Source: Bin55 sp963667455 (GTDB taxonomy: Bacteria; Pseudomonadota; Gammaproteobacteria; Pseudomonadales; Azotimanducaceae). From it: DNA of 64,000 nt. The DNA is taken from contig CAXXFR010000014.1 in assembly GCA_963667455.2 (NCBI GenBank), positions 1 through 64,000 of the forward strand, in the 5' to 3' direction. The translations under genes were made by a program, and so were the position numbers. Within the stretch, counting starts at the first letter, position 1; each line of letters opens with the position of its first letter. Positions 17,200 to 25,621 of this stretch are shown piece by piece. The notes below the pieces were generated by a model, which was not told the origin of the DNA, did no database searches, and worked only from the letters and a program-made list of their open reading frames with translations.

Positions 17200-17987
17200 G
17201 AATCTGTTAAGTGCTACGCAATTCGAGTGTGGCAGTCAGAATGACCGGGACACTTCGTTGACGGTCTACCCATAGTACAGATTGTGTCAAATTTGGACGC
17301 GTTTCGCTTAAACACTAGACCGGCATGAGAATCGGACGATTTTCACAACACACAAGATTGCAACTCCATGCCTCACGCCATGAGACACCCCTTTCTTGAA
17401 ACGTCTGAGAAACCAACCTCAAGTTTCGTCTTCCAGGATCAGCTAACCATACTTCTTCACTTTTTGACATAAGCCCAACGACCACTTGCCGTAACCGGAA
17501 AGTCGTGCGTCCATCACGAATACCAGCTCCTGGCACAGTTGGATTTTTCGAAAGCAAACCCAGTCTGACGGAACCAGTGGAGCGAACGGATGGAGGGTCA
17601 GATCATCCAGCCTTCGTCTGAGAGCGACACAGAATCTCTCCGTATCGAGGTTGTCTCGATTGCAATGTACGAAGAATCCAATCCAATCGGGATTCCTATA
17701 AGGAGCCCGTGAGGCAAGTGTCCATGAGTTGGCTAGCGGCTTGTTTCGGACATATTCGTACTTTAGGGGAATCCATGATTTGGCGGATCTGGTGTCCGAT
17801 CACTTGTTTGAGTCGATCGTGCAACCTGATGCTCCCCGCCTCATTGAGTACTTGACGAATGTCGTGCGCGGTGGTGGCAAGGACTACGACCGCTGGCACT
17901 GTCATAAGGGATAGGAGTTCAATCTCCCGCTAACATGAGACGGTCTTCCCTTTAGTAGATTGCCGTACAGTCAACACAGAGAATTCC
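17200..17987. other. Gene-free stretch, possible decayed coding remnant
   Basis: No intact gene is evident over almost 800 bases. Two short plus-strand frames have protein-like composition: 17590-17712 (41 codons, containing SESDTESLRIEVVSIAMYE) and 17729-17914 (61 codons, containing FRTYSYFRGIHDLADLV and ending DYDRWHCHKG). They lie in different frames with stops between them, which suggests a decayed gene rather than a working one. No family could be assigned. Confidence 0.4.
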
Positions 17988-18206
17988 ATGGAACAAGACT
18001 CAAACTTGACGGAAGTCGAACCCAAGTGTCCAGCATGCGGTGCGCAAGGAATCGAGAACTTCGCCAGTCGCGAGAGCGAGCAACGTAGCCGAACACGAGA
18101 ACCCTGGTTTTTTGTTGTTTATTGCTCCCAATGCGGTCACGTCCACAACGTAATCGCCAAGCATGTATTCAGCCAGACTTCTACGCGTGTCGTCATGCCC
18201 ACTTGA
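17988..18206 (+). CDS. Small zinc-ribbon protein
   Basis: 72 residues with two CxxC pairs: KCPACGAQG near residue 14 and YCSQCGHVHNVIAKH near residue 46. These are spaced as in a zinc ribbon that could bind nucleic acid or a protein partner. Between them is a short aromatic segment, PWFFVVY. No signal peptide is present. It resembles small uncharacterised zinc-ribbon proteins found next to many housekeeping genes. It ends eight bases before the convergent phenylalanine hydroxylase gene. Confidence 0.65.
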   Translation: MEQDSNLTEVEPKCPACGAQGIENFASRESEQRSRTREPWFFVVYCSQCGHVHNVIAKHVFSQTSTRVVMPT

Positions 18207-18214
18207 AATGCAGG

Positions 18215-19126
18215 CTAGTTGGCGACCAGTTCTCCCACTGCTTCGGTTTCGTCCATCAGGTGTTCCCACGAATCCGCAACGTAGTAGTGTGGTTGGATGT
18301 GATCGATGTCGAATCCCCGCTCGCAACACTCGGAGGTGAGTCGTACATGCGGAAGGCTACGGTAGTTCTTCGCTTCTTGAACTGAAGACAGCAAACCAGC
18401 ACCGTAAATACGGTGATTCTCGCCAATCAGTCCGTATTCAACTGTCCACCAGTGAAATCGAGCTAACTGCCTGGCCGGAGACACTGGGCGGCCCTTGTCT
18501 TCTTTTAGCAGACTTGCAACCGCCTCTTTTGCTCGTGCAATTTGTTCCTTGGGTGCATCCTCCTGTGCAACCAGCTCAGCAAAGTTCTTCTGGCGTTCAT
18601 AGAGCCGCATGTCCCACTCGGTCATGCGAGTCCGTGCACCGATCTCTCCGAGTCGCTGCAGAAAAGAACGATACTCGGAGCAAGCGAGCATCGGCAGGTG
18701 GCCGGCTGCTTCATGAATGATGTCGGGAACGGGGGTGTAGCCAAGCTGCTCTCTAGGCCTGATCGACCGAGTGATAGGCAAGATCGAATTCGCTTGCAAT
18801 TCCATGAACACATCCGGAGGAATGAAGCTCTCGACGACGATTGCTTTCCACCCAACTGTAGCTAGAGAACGATTGATTCCTTCAAGTGTTGGAATGCGAT
18901 CTTTTGCCATGCCCGTGGCTCGGACTGACTCGACATAGTCAACCACGGTGTTTCCCTCCAGGACTTCCTCCAGCCTGTCCATTGCAATCCGCCAAGTCCC
19001 GTGGTCCCCATCGGTGTAGTAGGAATAGTCTTGCTTCACGCTGAAGTTCTCAACTACCTCGTCAATGGGTTGGGACAATACGGCTTTCACGCGGTCCTCC
19101 GACTCCTGGAAGTGAGTAGCTCTCAC
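18215..19126 (-). CDS. phhA: Phenylalanine 4-monooxygenase (aromatic amino acid hydroxylase)
   Basis: 303 residues. The iron-site region PDIIHEAAGHLPML (residues about 134-147) gives the two His ligands, and FHWWTVEYGLIGE gives the Glu ligand, as in all pterin-dependent aromatic amino acid hydroxylases. REQLGYTPVPD just upstream is the pterin-binding region. The protein lacks an N-terminal regulatory ACT domain, as usual for bacterial forms, but is about 30-40 residues longer than the Pseudomonas enzyme. It would convert phenylalanine to tyrosine with tetrahydropterin as cofactor. A pterin-recycling dehydratase is not adjacent. folE at 4.8 kb could supply the pterin. Confidence 0.9.
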   Translation of the reverse strand: MRATHFQESEDRVKAVLSQPIDEVVENFSVKQDYSYYTDGDHGTWRIAMDRLEEVLEGNTVVDYVESVRATGMAKDRIPTLEGINRSLATVGWKAIVVESFIPPDVFMELQANSILPITRSIRPREQLGYTPVPDIIHEAAGHLPMLACSEYRSFLQRLGEIGARTRMTEWDMRLYERQKNFAELVAQEDAPKEQIARAKEAVASLLKEDKGRPVSPARQLARFHWWTVEYGLIGENHRIYGAGLLSSVQEAKNYRSLPHVRLTSECCERGFDIDHIQPHYYVADSWEHLMDETEAVGELVAN

Positions 19127-19210
19127 TACGCTCTACGACCCTTCATTTTATGAATCGTTCGTACAATCCAATCAATCTGACGAAGCCAATTCATCCAGCA
19201 GGTAGCACGC

Positions 19211-20962
19211 ATGCCTTTTAGGACCTCTCCGTTTTCCCGACGTGGCGCAATCGTACTTACATCCTTTCTCGGTCTCATGTTGCTCTCCTACTTGGTAGGA
19301 GCTTTCGTCTCCCCAAATTGGATCGTCGAGCGGACATCGATCGATGCCCGACCAGTTGGAAACGGCGATTACCACTACACGTCACGCGGAGACTCAGTCG
19401 CCATAACTCCTATTGATGTCAGCGAATCGTTTCTGGCCAACGCTGAAAAGTCCGAACTACGAGGCGACATAGCTACAACCGAAGAATTCATTCTGGACAC
19501 CGACGAAGCTGGCAATCCATCCGTTGCCCGTCTGGAGGCGCGCCGTCACTGGGGATTCTGGTCACTCCTGCCTGCTCTTTGCGCTGTCCTCCTCTGTTGG
19601 GTCACTCGAGAGCCGATCACAGCATTACTTGGTGGAATTGTGTCCGGAGCATTGATTCTCGGACAGTTCGACCTGACTGGAGCAGTGTTGATACCCGCTC
19701 TCGGTACAACCAGCGTAGCTGGGATTCTCGTTCTCTATCTGTGGTTGCTAGGAGGTTTACTCGGAGTTTGGTCCAAGTCCGGAGCTGCGATGGCCTTCGC
19801 AGAATGGGCCACTCGTACACTCGTCCGTGGTCCACGTACAGCTAAGCTCGTAGCTTGGTTCTTGGGAGTTGCCTTCTTCCAGGGAGGTACTGTCAGTACA
19901 GTTCTGGTTGGCACCACCGTTCGGCCTATAGCCGACAAGGAAAATGTCAGTCACGAAGAACTGGCTTACATCGTTGACTCAACCGCCTCTCCCATCGCAT
20001 CCCAGCTTGCGTTCAACGCCTGGCCGGCTTACGTGCAAGCTTTCATATTCGTCTCCGGTGTGACTTTCTTGGCAACCGAAGCGGATCGAATCAAGTTCTT
20101 CTTCTCCAGCGTTCCTCTCTGCTTCTACGCGATATTCGCTGTGTTAGGCACGTTCCTGATAAGTATTGAAAAGCCACTCTTTCTTGGAAAGAAACTTCGG
20201 GCGGCAATGAAGCGATCTCGCGAAACTGGGAAACTGGACGACGATGACGCAGCACCTCTTGCACTACCAGAGATTGGAGAGAGTGAAGTTCCCGTCGCTT
20301 ACGAGCCAAGTGTCACGGAGTTTGTACTTCCTCTGGTTCTTCTCATTTCCATCGCCGTGGGAACATTCGTTGCTTTTGGGTCTCCCAACGTTCACTGGGC
20401 ATTTGGAGCTGCATTACTCGTCGCGGGCGGACTAGCTCTGGCTCGAGGTATGACGCTCAAAGAGCTGGTTGATGGATTCTCGCAAGGCGTGCGAAGCGTA
20501 GTCGGAGGATCGATCATCCTGCTCCTCGCCATCACGATTGGCGGCATCAGCACCCAAACTGGGGGTGGCGCCTACTTGGTCGACCAACTCGGTTCTGCGA
20601 TTCCGTGGTTCCTGCTTCCCGTGCTGCTGCAACTAATGACCATGACGATTTCGTTCTCCACTGGAACAAGCTGGGGCACTTATGCTGTGGCGTTTCCTCT
20701 GGCGATGCCGCTAGCATGGGCAATCGCCAATGGTCAAGACATCGCGCATCCGTGGTTCTTCATGACGCTGTGCTTTGCCGCTGTCATGGATGGAAGCGTC
20801 TACGGTGACCAGTGCTCTCCCATTTCTGACACAACCGTGCTGAGTTCGATGTGCACAGGCTGCGATTTGATGGATCACGTCAAGACGCAGATCCCTCAAG
20901 CCTCATTCGCTGCCGCAATCGCAGCTGTACTTTGGACCGTACTAGCATTTCTGGCTGGCTAG
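19211..20962 (+). CDS. Na+/H+ antiporter, NhaC family
   Basis: 583 residues with about 12 hydrophobic segments. After a first membrane segment (residues about 15-35, LTSFLGLMLLSYLVGAFV) comes a polar loop of about 80 residues, probably periplasmic. The NhaC-type core then begins at HWGFWSLLPALCAVLLCWVT. Core features are GGLLGVWSKSGAAMAFAEW, FFQGGTVSTVLVGTTVRPIAD, the ISFSTGTSWGTYAVAFPLA segment and FAAVMDGSVYGDQCSPISDTTVLSS, typical of NhaC/ion-transport family proteins. It probably exchanges sodium for protons or a small organic ion across the inner membrane. The long early loop is an unusual addition. Confidence 0.85.
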   Translation: MPFRTSPFSRRGAIVLTSFLGLMLLSYLVGAFVSPNWIVERTSIDARPVGNGDYHYTSRGDSVAITPIDVSESFLANAEKSELRGDIATTEEFILDTDEAGNPSVARLEARRHWGFWSLLPALCAVLLCWVTREPITALLGGIVSGALILGQFDLTGAVLIPALGTTSVAGILVLYLWLLGGLLGVWSKSGAAMAFAEWATRTLVRGPRTAKLVAWFLGVAFFQGGTVSTVLVGTTVRPIADKENVSHEELAYIVDSTASPIASQLAFNAWPAYVQAFIFVSGVTFLATEADRIKFFFSSVPLCFYAIFAVLGTFLISIEKPLFLGKKLRAAMKRSRETGKLDDDDAAPLALPEIGESEVPVAYEPSVTEFVLPLVLLISIAVGTFVAFGSPNVHWAFGAALLVAGGLALARGMTLKELVDGFSQGVRSVVGGSIILLLAITIGGISTQTGGGAYLVDQLGSAIPWFLLPVLLQLMTMTISFSTGTSWGTYAVAFPLAMPLAWAIANGQDIAHPWFFMTLCFAAVMDGSVYGDQCSPISDTTVLSSMCTGCDLMDHVKTQIPQASFAAAIAAVLWTVLAFLAG

Positions 20963-20978
20963 GAAACGAACGGCGTCC

Positions 20979-21956
20979 CTAGGTTCCAAGCTGGTCGAAT
21001 GACGAGACGGCATCCTCGTACAAACTCTGGCACACCTCGTGACCTTTGGGGTTGACCTCCGGACGCGCTGTGACCCATCCAATGGACGCAAGACTGCGCA
21101 CTACAAAGAAGACATCAATCATCTCGATATCCTTCGAGTTGATTCTTCGTATGTCACAATAACCCTCTAATAATGCGTCTTTTTCGGTCTTGTAATCCGG
21201 TAGGTCTCGGCGATGATTCAAGGCAACGGCAAGGTCGTACGCATGCCAGCCAAATCCAGCATCGTCGAAGTCGATGATGTGCAATCGATCGCCGCTAACA
21301 ACCACATTGCTCTCGTGTAAATCGGCATGAATGAGACTGTAGGTATCCGTCGATTCTCCGTATTGGGTCAGAATCTCCCGGATTCCATCCCGCAGTTCGA
21401 GTAGCCGCTTGCGTTGCGACCGACTCAGAAAACCACACTCCCAAAACCTCCCCCAGAAAGGATCTTCGCCGACAAATCCTTCCATATTGAACGAGTGCCG
21501 CGTGAACTCTCTTGGTGGCTCCCAGTCAACGGCTTGGTCGTGAAGCTGGGCGATCAGGCGGCCCAGCAACCTGTAGGGATTGGATCCGTGTTCGGACAGT
21601 TCAGAGTAAGTCGCAGGATCCCGGAGCAAGTCGCCGTCCACCCATTCCAGTACTCCGGCATATCGTTGTTCACCCGAACAATCAACACTTGCATAACGCT
21701 GGCCACTGGTTGTTCGAATAGCAACAGGAACATCCACACCGGACTCAAGCAACGCCTCTGTCCATAACTGTTCCGAAACTAATTCCTGCAAATCGTGGTA
21801 GGTCGGACGGTGCAAACGCAGAACAAAGCACCCTTGTTTCCGAGTGTCAACCCGAAATGAAACGTTTTCCGAATGAGATATGAACTGGAGATCCGCGCAA
21901 TCGAGCGCAAATTGCTCAAGCGCATCTTGCGCGGCTGTTACATAGACATAGTTCAA
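20979..21956 (-). CDS. APH-family small-molecule kinase (hydroxylysine/homoserine kinase-like)
   Basis: 325 residues of the aminoglycoside phosphotransferase/choline kinase fold. LIHADLHESNVVVSGDRLHIIDFDDAGFGWHAYDLAVAL (residues about 215-253) is the catalytic loop (HxDxxxxN) and the metal-binding IDFDD. It lies six bases downstream of a class III PLP enzyme of the phospho-lyase type. In animals a kinase of this fold (hydroxylysine kinase) is paired with a PLP phospho-lyase. The pairing suggests that this enzyme phosphorylates an amino alcohol or hydroxy amino acid, which its neighbour then cleaves. The substrate is inferred, not shown. Antibiotic resistance is unlikely. Confidence 0.78.
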   Translation of the reverse strand: MNYVYVTAAQDALEQFALDCADLQFISHSENVSFRVDTRKQGCFVLRLHRPTYHDLQELVSEQLWTEALLESGVDVPVAIRTTSGQRYASVDCSGEQRYAGVLEWVDGDLLRDPATYSELSEHGSNPYRLLGRLIAQLHDQAVDWEPPREFTRHSFNMEGFVGEDPFWGRFWECGFLSRSQRKRLLELRDGIREILTQYGESTDTYSLIHADLHESNVVVSGDRLHIIDFDDAGFGWHAYDLAVALNHRRDLPDYKTEKDALLEGYCDIRRINSKDIEMIDVFFVVRSLASIGWVTARPEVNPKGHEVCQSLYEDAVSSFDQLGT

Positions 21957-21962
21957 TGGGCG

Positions 21963-23318
21963 TCAGATGATTTTCGCCACGGCATCGAGGAAGTCTTGAG
22001 CGTGCTCCCGATTGAAGACTAGGGGCGGCCTGATCTTTAGCACGTTCCCAAACTTGCCGGCGGCGCCAATCAAGAATCCTTCCCTCTTGAGTCTCTCCAC
22101 CATTTCACGAGCGCCAACTCGATCGGGGTCTTTGGACTCTACATCCTTTACCCACTCGATGGCAATGAACAGCCCTTTGGATCGGATCTCTCCGACGGAA
22201 GGATGACCACTAAGCAGAGAATGCAGTTGATTCGACATCCAGTTGCCAACCTCCGCAGAACGAGATCGCAGGTCTTCGTTTTCAAGTACGTCCAACACTG
22301 CATTGCCTGCGGCCGCTTGTAAAGGACTTGACGCAAAAGTATTGAAATAACGAGTCCGTTTGCGAAAGTCTTCAACAATCTCACGACTCGATGCCGTCGC
22401 CGACAAAGGTACCCCTGCCCCCAACGGCTTGCCCATGGACACGATGTCCGGCTCGAATCCTTCCTTCTCGTAGCCCCACCACTCGCCTGTTCGACACAAG
22501 CCGGATTGCACCTCATCCACGATCATCAAGCCACCTGCCTCGTGCACTATTTCGGCGGCCTTATCCATGAATGTGGATGGAATGTTGGGCAGTCCTTCGT
22601 TGGCAAGAATCGGGCACACAACCATTCCGGCGAACGGAACGTTGTCGTCGGCAAAGCTCTGTATGGAAGAACGGACACAATCCAAGAAGTAAGCCAAGGG
22701 ATCAGAAGCGTTGCAACGATAGGTCTCCGGAAACGGGATTGAACGAAAGAGACCCTCGTTGGAGCTGGGACGCACGAGTTTCCGCACCTCGGTACTGTTT
22801 CCGTGATAGGCGGCATCTGTACACACAAATCCAACTCCACCAGTTGCTACTTTGGCCATTTGGAGCGCGATTTCGTTGGCTTCCGTACCGGTGCACGAGA
22901 AAACGACGCATTCGATTTTCTCTGCGTGTTTGGCGAGTAGCCGCTCGCCGTACTCAATGATCGATTCGTGAAGATATCGGCTGTGGACGTTCAGTTCCGC
23001 CGCCTGCTTTTGAATTGCATCGACTACGTGGGGGTGACTGTGACCAACACATGGCACGTTGTTGTACATGTCGATGAATTTTCGACCGTCAGCATCGTAG
23101 AGCGTCACACCTTCGCCTTTGATAATGTGCAACGGTTGGGAGTAGAACAACGGTGAGCCGTCGCCGAACACGTCGTTCCGTCGGCTGAGGACGTTCGATT
23201 CCATGAAGTCATAGCAACTCGGTTGGTGCATCGATTCTAGCCATCGAGACTCACCCCCGACCTTCCCAAACTCCAATCCGCATGAAAATAGTTCTTCAGC
23301 CCCAGTCGGCTGGGTCAT
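21963..23318 (-). CDS. Class III PLP-dependent enzyme, phospho-lyase-like
   Basis: 451 residues. The fold type I class III signature is IVDEVQSGLCRTGEWWGYEKEGFEPDIVSMGKPLGAG, whose Lys in MGKPLGAG is the PLP Schiff base. The N-terminal part, YDADGRKFIDMYNNVPCVGHSHP with SRYLHESIIEYGERLL, matches the AGXT2L group (ethanolamine-phosphate and phosphohydroxylysine phospho-lyases) better than standard transaminases. Together with the downstream kinase it would convert a hydroxy amine to an aldehyde with loss of ammonia and phosphate. A plain aminotransferase remains possible. Confidence 0.8.
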   Translation of the reverse strand: MTQPTGAEELFSCGLEFGKVGGESRWLESMHQPSCYDFMESNVLSRRNDVFGDGSPLFYSQPLHIIKGEGVTLYDADGRKFIDMYNNVPCVGHSHPHVVDAIQKQAAELNVHSRYLHESIIEYGERLLAKHAEKIECVVFSCTGTEANEIALQMAKVATGGVGFVCTDAAYHGNSTEVRKLVRPSSNEGLFRSIPFPETYRCNASDPLAYFLDCVRSSIQSFADDNVPFAGMVVCPILANEGLPNIPSTFMDKAAEIVHEAGGLMIVDEVQSGLCRTGEWWGYEKEGFEPDIVSMGKPLGAGVPLSATASSREIVEDFRKRTRYFNTFASSPLQAAAGNAVLDVLENEDLRSRSAEVGNWMSNQLHSLLSGHPSVGEIRSKGLFIAIEWVKDVESKDPDRVGAREMVERLKREGFLIGAAGKFGNVLKIRPPLVFNREHAQDFLDAVAKII

Positions 23319-23568
23319 GTCCGATCACAGTGTGTCCAAGGAGTGCTCGTCCTCTTCCATAGATGCCTCTCGCTAAACTGTATCGATGCGTCCCATCGTT
23401 GAATAGGCGCAACTCCAGATTGAAATTGCAGGAGATGCCTATTTGTGCAAAGGAGAGTCGAGTGAATGAGCACAAGGTGTCTCCAATCACTCCTTGTCTC
23501 ACTCCTCCCCGTCCGCTCGATTTCGAGAAGTTTCGTTTCGAGTTCGTTCAAACGTAAGGCAGTGCGCA

Positions 23569-24462
23569 ATGCCCAGTAGCTCAAAAGTTGTGTGGCGTTT
23601 CACCGACGGTAAGAAGGGCCACGAAAAGCAAACTCAGGGCTTGATTCAAGGTCTCGAGTCTGTCGCTGGATTCGACTTCGATATTCACCAGTGTGACAGC
23701 TCGTACAGTTTGCGCAACTTGGGACATCTTCCTACGCCAGATTTGATCATCGGTGCAGGACACGCAACTCACATGCCTATGCTGCTCGCTAGGGTTCTCT
23801 TCGGTGGGCGTACGGTACTGCTCATGAAGCCGAGTTTCCCTGCAGTGTGGTTCGATCTCGTGTTTGTGCCCGAACACGATGTGTGCACGAGCATCGGCAA
23901 TGTGCACTTTACGCAGGGTGTTTTGACTCCGAGCATTGATCGCGAACCCTCTCCAAACACAGGTGTGATCATGTTGGGCGGTTCTAGCCGACACTTCAAT
24001 TGGAATCCCCAGGAAATTGGTGAGATCGCCACCACCATCGCCCAAAGTTCACCAGATGTGACATGGTTTGTCTGCGATTCTCCCAGAACCCCTGATTCGA
24101 CTCTGAAAGAAATCGAACCATTGAAGAATGTCGAGAAGCGCCCGTGGCAAGAAACAGACGAGACCTTTCTCACAGATCTGCTGGCCACGAGCTCAGCAAC
24201 CTGGGTCACTTGCGATAGCGTCACAATGCTCTCGGAAGCAATGGCAACTCAAGCTCGTGTAGGAGTGATCATGCTTGAGGAGAAACAATCAAGTTCCCGG
24301 AAGTCCAAACTAATCAGAGGTATCAGCCAGCTCAAAGCCAACAACCGAATCCAGCTTTCAACCGACGGGCTTGTTCTTGACCCCGCAATGGCACACATAG
24401 TTCGTAGCAATGAATCAGAGAGGTGTGCAACCATCGTGGTTCAGACGCTACTCGACAACTGA
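23569..24462 (+). CDS. ELM1/GtrOC1-like nucleotide-sugar-type protein
   Basis: 297 residues from ATG 23569; an in-frame ATG at 23494 would add 25 residues that look non-coding. WRFTDGKKGHEKQTQGL near the start, GAGHATHMPMLLAR, and VPEHD with a following GVLTP block match the family called 'mitochondrial fission ELM1' after its plant member (DUF1022). It has a glycosyltransferase-B-like fold. WVTCDSVTMLSEA near residue 225 corresponds to the donor-site region. In bacteria the role is unknown; links to lipopolysaccharide sugar transfer have been proposed for relatives. No sugar genes are adjacent. Confidence 0.75.
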   Translation: MPSSSKVVWRFTDGKKGHEKQTQGLIQGLESVAGFDFDIHQCDSSYSLRNLGHLPTPDLIIGAGHATHMPMLLARVLFGGRTVLLMKPSFPAVWFDLVFVPEHDVCTSIGNVHFTQGVLTPSIDREPSPNTGVIMLGGSSRHFNWNPQEIGEIATTIAQSSPDVTWFVCDSPRTPDSTLKEIEPLKNVEKRPWQETDETFLTDLLATSSATWVTCDSVTMLSEAMATQARVGVIMLEEKQSSSRKSKLIRGISQLKANNRIQLSTDGLVLDPAMAHIVRSNESERCATIVVQTLLDN

Positions 24463-24589
24463 ACATGTCTTGGCGTCTTGGACAAGACTCTCGAGTCGGC
24501 GAAGTGCGAGCACCAACTCTCCAAGACAGCCACAATCACCGAATCCTTTCGCCTACTCAGTGCTAAACTACGATCTAAAGCCCCACTGG

Positions 24590-25066
24590 ATGAGCGACAT
24601 GACACACAAGCACTCATTGATTCTTCTCTTCGTTTCTGCTTTGTTCCTTAGCGCAGGAATCAACGCAGACAAGACTCAGGCCACTTCAGCCAAAGATGTA
24701 ATCGACAGACTCTCGATTATCGAATCGATTGATGTCACCTCCACACCGAAGGTGAGCGAAGAAGTCGTACCGTTGGAGGATACCGTCTTAGTTGAAATTG
24801 CCGATGAGATAATCGTCTCTGAATTGCAAGAGTCGAACTCTGAGACGGAAACCAGCACTGACGGCGAAATTGTCGATGAAGTCGCTGTGAAGGAGAAGCA
24901 ACTCCCGACCGAGAAGGAATCGGTGCTCCAAAGAAAACTTGAGCTTGAATCGCTGGAGTTGGCAACCAAACTTCAACTCGAAAGGAAAATCCAACTCGAA
25001 GCCGTGATCGAAGCTCCGACGCCTCAATCCGAAGAGAAGTCAGAAAGCGAGTCCGAGGACGAGTAG
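24590..25066 (+). CDS. Hypothetical acidic exported protein
   Basis: About 158 residues from ATG 24590 (or 155 from ATG 24599). A basic start (THKH) and the hydrophobic run SLILLFVSALFLSAGINA form a signal peptide, with cleavage expected after INA. The mature part is very acidic, rich in Glu, Ser and Val, and has a long predicted coiled coil with many Leu, Glu and Lys residues (QRKLELESLELATKL and onward) before a Glu-Ser tail. No domain is recognised. It may be a periplasmic or surface structural protein. Confidence 0.55.
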   Translation: MSDMTHKHSLILLFVSALFLSAGINADKTQATSAKDVIDRLSIIESIDVTSTPKVSEEVVPLEDTVLVEIADEIIVSELQESNSETETSTDGEIVDEVAVKEKQLPTEKESVLQRKLELESLELATKLQLERKIQLEAVIEAPTPQSEEKSESESEDE

Positions 25067-25090
25067 CCCGCTCTAGCTACAAGGCTGACG

Positions 25091-25621
25091 TTACTCAGCT
25101 TCCTCTGGCGTACACGTTCCCTTCTCGACGAACAGCGTTGCGCTCGTGCCGGTGTCTGACGCGGTGTATAGCGTCCAGGCACCTACCGAAGCACGCGAGA
25201 AACGCAAGCTTTCAGGATCAAATGTGAGGATTTCGGTTGGAGGGTTGTTGACGCACGAGTAGCCGCTACGTTCTCCAAACCCTTGGACCCGTTCGCAGGT
25301 GAATTCATGAATGTCTGTAGACTCGTCCGAGTGCAAAGAGACGTACAGATCGATGTCTTCAGACTCCAGCAGATCTCGAAATGTAAGGTTCTCGGTTAGT
25401 CTGAACCGTGAAGTCGAAAATACACCGGGCTCGAAGTTCTCGACTACCGTTTCCTGTTCTACCTTGTCATGCAGACCCACCGTATGATCCGCCACACAGA
25501 GAACGGTTTGGAACAGATCCGGTGAATCTACAAGCTCCGTCGAAGCGGGAACGACCAGCAAAGCCGCTGCTAAAACAACTCCTGGCAGGATTGCTATTGG
25601 TGCTGATTTCGGTGTCGGCAT
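25091..25621 (-). CDS. Hypothetical secreted protein
   Basis: 176 residues from the ATG at 25621; upstream in-frame residues are Arg-rich and less likely. A signal peptide is apparent (APIAILPGVVLAAALLVVP, cleavage near AST). The mature part has four cysteines suitable for disulfides (TVLCVADHTV, FTCERV, YSCVNN, GTCTPEE) and no known domain. Its first 100 bases overlap, head to head, the proposed start of the metalloprotease gene at 25522. One of the two starts may therefore need moving inward. Confidence 0.5.
   Translation of the reverse strand: MPTPKSAPIAILPGVVLAAALLVVPASTELVDSPDLFQTVLCVADHTVGLHDKVEQETVVENFEPGVFSTSRFRLTENLTFRDLLESEDIDLYVSLHSDESTDIHEFTCERVQGFGERSGYSCVNNPPTEILTFDPESLRFSRASVGAWTLYTASDTGTSATLFVEKGTCTPEEAE

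Noticed and set aside
20979..21956. Aminoglycoside resistance gene
   Set aside because: Context with a phospho-lyase-like PLP enzyme and sequence features point to a metabolic kinase.
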